A stretch of 39,841 nt of DNA from Candidatus Cloacimonetes bacterium HGW-Cloacimonetes-3 (GTDB taxonomy: Bacteria; Cloacimonadota; Cloacimonadia; Cloacimonadales; Cloacimonadaceae). The stretch lies in the NCBI GenBank assembly GCA_002840645.1, contig PHBO01000010.1:20629-60469 (forward strand), read 5' to 3'. Numbering within the stretch: the stretch's first letter is position 1; every line of letters begins with the position of its first letter. The notes beneath the pieces are model-generated. The model did not search any database. It was not told the origin of the DNA and worked only from the letters and a program-made list of their open reading frames with translations. A program made the position numbers and the translations under genes. This document shows positions 33,666-39,841 of the stretch, in pieces.

Positions 33666-36600
33666 TCAACTACCATCGTAGCTAAACAACTGTTTCAGGT
33701 CGTTTATGTCCATGGCTTTCAGTACGCCTTGTCCGCCTTCGATCACGGATTCGAACATCTCGCGTTTGGCATCCTGAAGGGCGATTATCTTCTCCTCCAC
33801 CGTGCCTTTGGCGATCAGCCTGAACACCTGCACCTTTCTGGTCTGCCCGATTCTGTGAGTGCGGTCTATCGCCTGGTTTTCCACCATCGGATTCCACCAG
33901 GGATCATACAGAATCACCGTATCTGCGGCGGTGAGGTTCAGTCCGGTGCCACCTGTTTTGAGGCTGATAAGGAACAGCTTTAGTTCCGGTTCTGTCTCGA
34001 AACGCTTCACAGGGGTAACGCGGTCCTTGGTTTGCCCGTCCAGATAGGCATAGGTGATGCCCAGGGAATCAAACACCTTGCGCATGATGGCAAGCATCTG
34101 TACAAACTGACTGAATACCAGCACCTTATGCCCAGAGCTTGTGGCTTCAGTAACCAGCTCCACCAGTTGCTCCAGCTTGGTTGAGGCTTCAATCTCAGGC
34201 AGAATATCGGGATTTGCCAGATGCGGGTGATTACATAATTGGCGCAGTTTGGTAAGCGCAGCCAGTATATGCACATAGCTTGGCATTTCGTTGCCATTGG
34301 GCATCAGCTTTTTCTGTACCATATCCAAGATTTGCAGGTACAATTTCTCCTGCACGGGGTTAAGCTTGCACCAGGAAATCTGCTCTTGTTTATCGGGAAG
34401 CTCCAGTAGTACTTCTTTCTTGATGCGGCGCAGCATAAAGGGGGCAGCCATACGGCGTAATGATAAGCGTGCCTGTGTGTTATCATCGGAAGGAAGGTAG
34501 TTCTGTTTGAACTTATTCAGCGTGCCAAGATAGCCGGGATTAAGGAAATCTATTATCGACCACAGCTCTGTGAGGTTATTCTCCACAGGAGTGCCGGAAA
34601 GCGCCAGGCGATGGCGGGAATTGAGCTTTTTGATGGCGGAAGTGCGTTGGGCAGATACGTTTTTGATGTTCTGCGCTTCATCCAGCACTATCCACTCGAA
34701 TTCCATCGTCCTAAGCAGGGCAATATCGCCCAGCACCATGGAATAGCTCATGATAAACAGCTTAATATTGGGGCTGCCCAATATCTCGGTGCGGGTTGCT
34801 TTGTCTCCTTCCACAATGGCAAAGGGAATATTGGTGTGGAACTTATCTATCTCCGCAGCCCAGTTATAGAGCAGTGTTTTGGGGCAGATAACCAGCGAGA
34901 TGCGCCCCTCAGCAGTGCTTAAGATGGCGGATAGCGCTTGAATGGTCTTTCCTAAGCCCATTTCGTCGGCTAATATACCGTTCAGATGGTAATGCGCCAG
35001 CATCTTTATCCAGGTAACTCCGGCTTTCTGGTAGCCACGGAGCACAGTTTGCAGGTATATGGGAAGAGCTTCATTGCTGCTAAGTTTACGGCTTAGAAGT
35101 GCCTCGAACAAGCCTTCCAGCCAGTCGTCACCCTTCATACGGAAGGCGGGATTCTCTTCCCTGAGCTTCAGGTAGTAAGGCAGGTTTATCATGCGGGCAC
35201 GATATACGCTGTCCGCTTTTAATTCGCTTTGGGAGATCAGGGCTTCCACTTCGAAAAACACTTGCGGGTTGCTGATGAACACGATGCGCCCTTCTGTGGT
35301 GTGCAGGAATTCTTCCTTGCTTTTGAAAAAGCGGCGAAGCTCCTCGTGGGTAAAGCTGATGTCCTGATAGTGATAGCGGATGTCGTAGCTGAACCAGTCT
35401 ATGTCCTCTTCCTTGCGGGCAAGCACTTCAACTTGTAAAGGAACTTTGGCTACGAACTCGCGGTTAAGCTCGTCATCGATGCGGATATCCCAATCCTGAT
35501 CACTAAGCTCGAAGATTGCCTCGCGCAATTTAGCCAGCTTGGCTTCACCGCCGAATACCAGCTCTGCATGCTGCTCCAGACGGTTCATCTCCGGCTCCGG
35601 GAGTACGGCAAGAAGCCGCCGGGTTTGTTCAAACAGCTCCGGAGCAAGATGGAACCATGCTTCCCCTTCCCCCTCAATATCTGTGTACTTGCAATGCACC
35701 AGAGGCTTACGGAAGCGGAGCACGGAAAGCGGTATCTCTTTCTCACCGGGAAACACCAGGCTTCCACCCACCAAGACTTGATCACCCAGCTTCTTTAGGT
35801 GCAGCCTCTTACTGGCGGGTTCATCCACTATTTCCGGCAATATTATAGATGGATCAAAATCCAGATAGATGTCCTGCTCGTGCAATTCACGGTGGACTAT
35901 GCTGCGGTAGTAAACCAGATCACGGGGTTTTAAGGTTAAGCCCTTAGCAAATATGGCGTCAATAATGTCGTTGCGCAGCGGGATGTGTATTTTGGTGATG
36001 CTGTTGCGGAAAAACAGCCAGGTGGGATGCCCTGCAAACCAGGTGGAAAGCTCATCTATCACAATCGCCTTCAGGCTGTAATGCTTGGCTCCGGCAGGCT
36101 CGATGCGCAGACTGAGAGGGTAAGGATGAGAGGAAAAGCTTAAGGCTTCTCCACTTTCTTTTATCACGAAACGGGGACGGCAGTTCTGCATTATAGACAG
36201 CACCAAGGCAAAATCTTTCTTGTACAATGACCAGAATTGACCTTTAGTGCTATATGCAGCACGGTGTGTATTCAGAAAGTGGAACAAGCGTAGCTCCTCG
36301 TCCCTGAATGCACCCATGTTTGCAGTATAAATAGTACTCTTGCGCAAGTTTGTGGTGTCAAGCTGTTCACCCGCAAAGAGCTTGCCCATCATAACAGGAT
36401 CGAGAGGAGCAAAGTCATGATGATAGAAGCGTACTTTGTCAGAATCCGGATTGTAAATACCTTCCAGATACACTTTAGCGGTGCGGGCAGTATTCTGCCA
36501 CACCTCATCCCCACTCAGGGCATCACCGCCGCAGGTTTCCACCACCTCTGCCTCAAAGATGGCAGTGCTGAGGTAGAGATAAGCATAACGCAGGATGGAG

Positions 36601-36866
36601 AGGTAATGACGGCAAGTGTCGTCCTCGTGGCATTCGGAGCAATTGTGGGATGTGATTAGCTCTGTTTCGGGGTTGAACACTATCTCTACATGCTCGCAGA
36701 AATAATCACGCTTGGTGGGAATCGGGAAGAAACGTATATGATAGCAACCGCTTTCATCCAGCGATTTCCAATACCATAAATCCCCGTTTTCCAGAGCGAT
36801 TACGGCATGATTGAAGTACCAACTGGTGGATTTCTCTGAGTAATCCTTGCTGAAGAGCCGCGCCAT
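33666..36866 (-). CDS. SNF2-family DEAD-like helicase with N-terminal zinc-finger-like motif
   Basis: A protein of 1066 residues from the ATG at 36866, preceded by AAGGACGG. Longer in-frame starts (36896, 36965) lack a ribosome-binding site. Near the N-terminus SHNCSECHEDDTCRHYLSIL (C76, C79, C85, H87) resembles a SWIM zinc finger. The SNF2 ATPase part has GILADEMGLGKTIQALSAIL (about 635), LDEAQNIKN (about 728) and LSGTPVENN. The helicase C domain has VFSQFVQMLAIMRKVF, TGGTGLNLTAADTVILYDPW and NQAIDRTHRIGQTRKVQVFR. Bacterial enzymes of this type move along double-stranded DNA and are linked to transcription recycling, as RapA is, or to DNA repair; the role here is unknown. It stands alone, with no restriction or defence genes next to it. 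Confidence 0.94.
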   Translation of the reverse strand: MARLFSKDYSEKSTSWYFNHAVIALENGDLWYWKSLDESGCYHIRFFPIPTKRDYFCEHVEIVFNPETELITSHNCSECHEDDTCRHYLSILRYAYLYLSTAIFEAEVVETCGGDALSGDEVWQNTARTAKVYLEGIYNPDSDKVRFYHHDFAPLDPVMMGKLFAGEQLDTTNLRKSTIYTANMGAFRDEELRLFHFLNTHRAAYSTKGQFWSLYKKDFALVLSIMQNCRPRFVIKESGEALSFSSHPYPLSLRIEPAGAKHYSLKAIVIDELSTWFAGHPTWLFFRNSITKIHIPLRNDIIDAIFAKGLTLKPRDLVYYRSIVHRELHEQDIYLDFDPSIILPEIVDEPASKRLHLKKLGDQVLVGGSLVFPGEKEIPLSVLRFRKPLVHCKYTDIEGEGEAWFHLAPELFEQTRRLLAVLPEPEMNRLEQHAELVFGGEAKLAKLREAIFELSDQDWDIRIDDELNREFVAKVPLQVEVLARKEEDIDWFSYDIRYHYQDISFTHEELRRFFKSKEEFLHTTEGRIVFISNPQVFFEVEALISQSELKADSVYRARMINLPYYLKLREENPAFRMKGDDWLEGLFEALLSRKLSSNEALPIYLQTVLRGYQKAGVTWIKMLAHYHLNGILADEMGLGKTIQALSAILSTAEGRISLVICPKTLLYNWAAEIDKFHTNIPFAIVEGDKATRTEILGSPNIKLFIMSYSMVLGDIALLRTMEFEWIVLDEAQNIKNVSAQRTSAIKKLNSRHRLALSGTPVENNLTELWSIIDFLNPGYLGTLNKFKQNYLPSDDNTQARLSLRRMAAPFMLRRIKKEVLLELPDKQEQISWCKLNPVQEKLYLQILDMVQKKLMPNGNEMPSYVHILAALTKLRQLCNHPHLANPDILPEIEASTKLEQLVELVTEATSSGHKVLVFSQFVQMLAIMRKVFDSLGITYAYLDGQTKDRVTPVKRFETEPELKLFLISLKTGGTGLNLTAADTVILYDPWWNPMVENQAIDRTHRIGQTRKVQVFRLIAKGTVEEKIIALQDAKREMFESVIEGGQGVLKAMDINDLKQLFSYDGS

Positions 36867-37089
36867 GAAACCGTCCTTAATACTTAATCCGATCATGCGG
36901 CTGTGATTATGGATTTCTGTCAACCTAAAAAAGGAATGAAAAGCATGATTGCCAATTAACCCCAATTATATTCCGTCTTGGAATAAACGTTGCTTTATAA
37001 TTATCACAATGGTTCATAGCGTAGTGAGCCACCTTTTGCAACTAAATTGGTTGTGGCACAATGGCAGAAAAATATCCAAGAGGTAGGAA

Positions 37090-39841
37090 ATGAAAAGGTG
37101 CATCTTATTACTTCTGCTGGGGCTAAGTGCCTTGGCTTTGTTCTGTTTAGAATCTGTCCCCATCCGCAGGGCATGGTATAATGAGTGGCGGGGGCATAGT
37201 GTAAAAACCGCCGATAACTGTGTAATTGTAGCGTGGATGGATACCGGTATAGGTGATGTGGATATCTTTGCTCAAAAGTACAACAGCTCAGGTCAGCCTC
37301 AATGGCAGGAACCTGCCCAGATTGTGGTTAAGCCAGGTTTGCAGGAAATACATCAGCTAATTGCCACAAGCGACAATAGCTTCGTGCTTACTTATGGTGA
37401 TGAATCCGATCTATATAACCGCCAATTATGGGCGCAGAAGTTTAACTCCAACGGACAGAAGCTTTGGACAAGCGTTTCGGATTATGGTGTACAACTGAAC
37501 ACTGCAAGTTACGATAGTTCCCTATCTTATGCTGTGCCTAATGCTACAGGTGGCTTGTATGTAATAATAAAAGGTGCAAACCCTTCCAATAACGTGATTG
37601 GTTACCAGATAGACGCTCTTGGCACAAACATGTGGGATGCAAATGGGCTTAGTTTGTTTTCCCATACATCCAGTGTTTATCCTCGCTGTGCCCTTACAGA
37701 CTTTGCGGGGGGAATGATTCTCCAAGTAGATAAGTATGTTTCTAATATAGGAATGAGGACACATTTACTGCGGATATCACCTGCCGGAACTGTGGTTGGA
37801 CAAAACCCCATGATCTCCTCAAACTTATTCCAGGGTAGCGTGTTTAATATCTCAAGCTCCACGCAGGGAACATATTTTCTTACTGCCTTGGACTGGACAG
37901 ACACCAATGCCTTGAAGATGCAGAAAATGGATAATCAGGGCAATTTACTGTTTCCGGTTGTGCAAAGCTTTGCGATAAGCAGCAGTTTAGATGCTGATAC
38001 AGGGATTGTTACTTCCCCAACGAATGATGGTGGGCTTGTGTATGCTTGGAAAGTAAACACGGCTTCCTCAAACTCTCAACTGTATATGCAGCGGCTGGAT
38101 AACAACCTTCTCCCCATGTGGCAGCAAGGCGGAGTAATCCTAAATACTGATGATGATAAGCAATACAGCCTTTCGATTAGCATTAACGATACTAATGGAA
38201 TCTGGGCAACATGGCTGAGTATGGTTGGAAACACGTACCTTGATTTTACTGTGGAGGCTCAATATGTAAGCCCAAGTGGGATCGTAGCCTTTCCTGTAAA
38301 TACAATTGATCTTAGCAGTAGTGATGGTTCAAAAGGCTCTCCTCTCTGCCTGGCATCTAACGACAGCGCGATGTTTTTCTGGAAGGATGAAAGCGGAGAA
38401 CAGACCGGGATAAGAAGACAAGTGCTCTCCACAGGTGGAACAGCCTATCTGGGCGAGTTTGGTGCGCCTGTGGTAAGTTATCTTAGTGGCAATCCACAGT
38501 TATCCGCCGTAGAGGCATTTGACACTGGATACATTACTTTCTGGACAGATGACAGAATAGGCGGAACGCAAGAAGTATATTATCAGATTATCAACAACCA
38601 GCAGGCAATGTTGTTGGAAGAAAATGGCAGAAGCTTAGCCGAGTTTTCCATAGGATATAGTGTGATTCGTGCTACTCACCGGCTGGATGGTAACATGGTT
38701 GCCGTGCTTTACAGTAATATTTTTTATCCCAATGGGAATAACTACCTTCAGGTTATCAATAGTAATGGCGAAAAGCTGTATCCAGGCTATGGATTATCGT
38801 TAGGGGACAACATTGGTAGCCCATCAATGAGCTGTGAAGGTGAGAATATATTTTTAGCCTGGAGAAGCGATGTTAATCAAGGCACAACATTCACTTCAGT
38901 CCTTAAGGGTCAGCGGATTTTAAATGGGCAGATGATGTGGGATGCCGGGGGGAAAACCATTGCAAGCTTCGGGCAAGATATCTATCCGGAGAACATTAAA
39001 GTATCGGGCAGATACTTCTTGTGGGTACAAGCGGATTACATAAACTATGCTTATGTAAGCAAGGTACTGCTTGTGGACGAAAATGGTAACCCGGCACCGG
39101 GATGGGAAGCAACAGGGCTTGCGCTAACAACTACCACCCCGGGAATTTCGCACCAGTTGATGTTTGCAGGCATTAGCGAAGGAAACCTGGTTGCATTCCT
39201 GCAAAGAGAAGAGAGGCAAGAATCCATCCGTATACAGAAGATATCAGCCACAGGACAGCGGCTATGGGGGGATGAAGGCCTTACTATTGAGTCCACTCCA
39301 AATCAAACTATGGTTCTGGATGCTGATTTCTCTGGAGGGTTAAGCTGCATATACCTGCAAATTGGTGCAGAAAGCCTGTTAAAGTTGCAGAAGTTCGATA
39401 GTAACGGCAATCGATTGTTTGGTGCTGATGGCTTGTTGATTAGCCCGGTTTATGATTATTGGTATCCTCCCCAACTGGTGAAGTATCAGAACGACTGCTA
39501 TTCGGTTATATGGACAAACACAGTTGATAGTGACTTGTATAACACAGATGTATATCAACGGCAGATTAGCCCTGATGGTGTAGCCGGAGAAATACAAACT
39601 ATATGCAATGCACCTTTGCAGCAGCTGAATCTTAAGGCGGCTGAAAGCAATAATTCTGCTTTTGTGGCATGGGATGATAACCGCGCAGGCATCCAAATCT
39701 TGTCTGAAAAATGCATAAATTCTATATATGGAACTGTGATCCAAAGTAGCAATACCGCAGTAGCAGATGAGCTAATTGTCCCCGGAGCAGCAATTTCCAA
39801 TCACCGCAACTATCCCAATCCCTTCAATCCTTCCACCACGC
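37090..39841 (+). CDS. Large secreted protein with FCB-type sorting tail (cut at window end)
   Basis: The frame is open from the ATG at 37090 to the right edge, 917 codons without a stop. Residues 1-20 are a signal peptide (MKRCILLLLLGLSALALFCL), with AGAGGTAGG upstream. The body repeats units such as QKYNSSGQPQWQEPAQ, QKFNSNGQKLWTSVS and QRLDNNLLPMWQQGG, seven-strand-like segments with a Q-x-x-x-N-G-x-x-W core. This suggests a beta-propeller or a related repeat. The last visible residues are NHRNYPNPFNPSTT, the entry of the FlgD-like/type A C-terminal sorting domain typical of type IX secretion cargo in FCB bacteria. It would be exported to the surface. The final 60-80 residues are outside the window. 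Confidence 0.88.
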   Translation, partial: MKRCILLLLLGLSALALFCLESVPIRRAWYNEWRGHSVKTADNCVIVAWMDTGIGDVDIFAQKYNSSGQPQWQEPAQIVVKPGLQEIHQLIATSDNSFVLTYGDESDLYNRQLWAQKFNSNGQKLWTSVSDYGVQLNTASYDSSLSYAVPNATGGLYVIIKGANPSNNVIGYQIDALGTNMWDANGLSLFSHTSSVYPRCALTDFAGGMILQVDKYVSNIGMRTHLLRISPAGTVVGQNPMISSNLFQGSVFNISSSTQGTYFLTALDWTDTNALKMQKMDNQGNLLFPVVQSFAISSSLDADTGIVTSPTNDGGLVYAWKVNTASSNSQLYMQRLDNNLLPMWQQGGVILNTDDDKQYSLSISINDTNGIWATWLSMVGNTYLDFTVEAQYVSPSGIVAFPVNTIDLSSSDGSKGSPLCLASNDSAMFFWKDESGEQTGIRRQVLSTGGTAYLGEFGAPVVSYLSGNPQLSAVEAFDTGYITFWTDDRIGGTQEVYYQIINNQQAMLLEENGRSLAEFSIGYSVIRATHRLDGNMVAVLYSNIFYPNGNNYLQVINSNGEKLYPGYGLSLGDNIGSPSMSCEGENIFLAWRSDVNQGTTFTSVLKGQRILNGQMMWDAGGKTIASFGQDIYPENIKVSGRYFLWVQADYINYAYVSKVLLVDENGNPAPGWEATGLALTTTTPGISHQLMFAGISEGNLVAFLQREERQESIRIQKISATGQRLWGDEGLTIESTPNQTMVLDADFSGGLSCIYLQIGAESLLKLQKFDSNGNRLFGADGLLISPVYDYWYPPQLVKYQNDCYSVIWTNTVDSDLYNTDVYQRQISPDGVAGEIQTICNAPLQQLNLKAAESNNSAFVAWDDNRAGIQILSEKCINSIYGTVIQSSNTAVADELIVPGAAISNHRNYPNPFNPSTT

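Noticed and set aside
1..39841. tRNA, rRNA, CRISPR array, prophage or insertion sequence
   Set aside because: None was recognised by eye on either strand; short or divergent tRNAs would need a tRNAscan-type search to exclude.

Overview
The window reads as chromosomal DNA of a Gram-negative bacterium of the FCB lineage (Bacteroidota-like), most plausibly Candidatus Cloacimonadota. The phylum call is an inference. It rests on an LpxC-FabZ fusion, a split glycine dehydrogenase (gcvPA/gcvPB), an OmpA protein with thrombospondin type 3 repeats, and a long secreted protein whose C-terminus opens with the NYPNPFNPSTT motif of FCB-type sorting tails. No rRNA, tRNA, CRISPR array, transposase or integrase gene was seen.

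Layout. 1-1376 (-): two secreted surface proteins, one cut by the window edge and one predicted beta-helix. 1668-4979 (-): a very large class III nucleotide cyclase/AAA ATPase/TPR protein. 4980-5902: a gene-free stretch with a long hairpin, two short palindromes and copy A of a dispersed repeat. 5903-6241 (+): a small secreted protein resembling a superoxide reductase domain, followed by a cluster of hairpins that may be a small RNA. 6595-8238 (-): an acyl-CoA synthetase with a clear terminator. 8348-16438 (-): eleven tightly packed genes that look like one operon: ribH, nusB, a GT2 glycosyltransferase, a radical SAM/SPASM protein, a membrane-anchored PQQ-propeller protein, a DUF4159 protein, an LpxH-like phosphoesterase, a cyclophilin, a PNPOx-like protein, a 66-residue protein and a ZIP transporter. 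16811-17557 (-): a TetR regulator, divergent from an OmpA/TSP3 outer-membrane protein at 18053-19990 (+).

20336-25822 (+): apeB (M18 aminopeptidase), a four-helix-bundle protein bracketed by repeats, a DUF1015 protein, rimO and trpS. The last three are coupled. 26007-33206 (-): gcvPA-gcvPB-ompH-lpxD-lpxC/fabZ-lpxA-lipocalin in one tightly spaced array, joining glycine cleavage to lipid A synthesis and outer-membrane chaperoning. 33207-33665: a gene-free stretch with a perfect 40-bp palindrome. 33666-36866 (-): an SNF2 helicase with a Zn-finger-like N-terminus. 37090-39841 (+): a secreted protein cut at the window end just as its sorting tail begins.

The main theme is cell-envelope construction: lpxA, lpxC, lpxD and an lpxH candidate, Skp/OmpH, OmpA, a lipocalin, secreted repeat proteins and a glycosyltransferase. 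The least-explained items are a three-copy dispersed repeat (about 5550, 16563 and 25840) with near-identical hairpins and relics of terminal inverted repeats, the repeat-flanked four-helix-bundle gene, the hairpin cluster at 6385-6502, and the large palindromes at 5312-5388 and 33477-33516.
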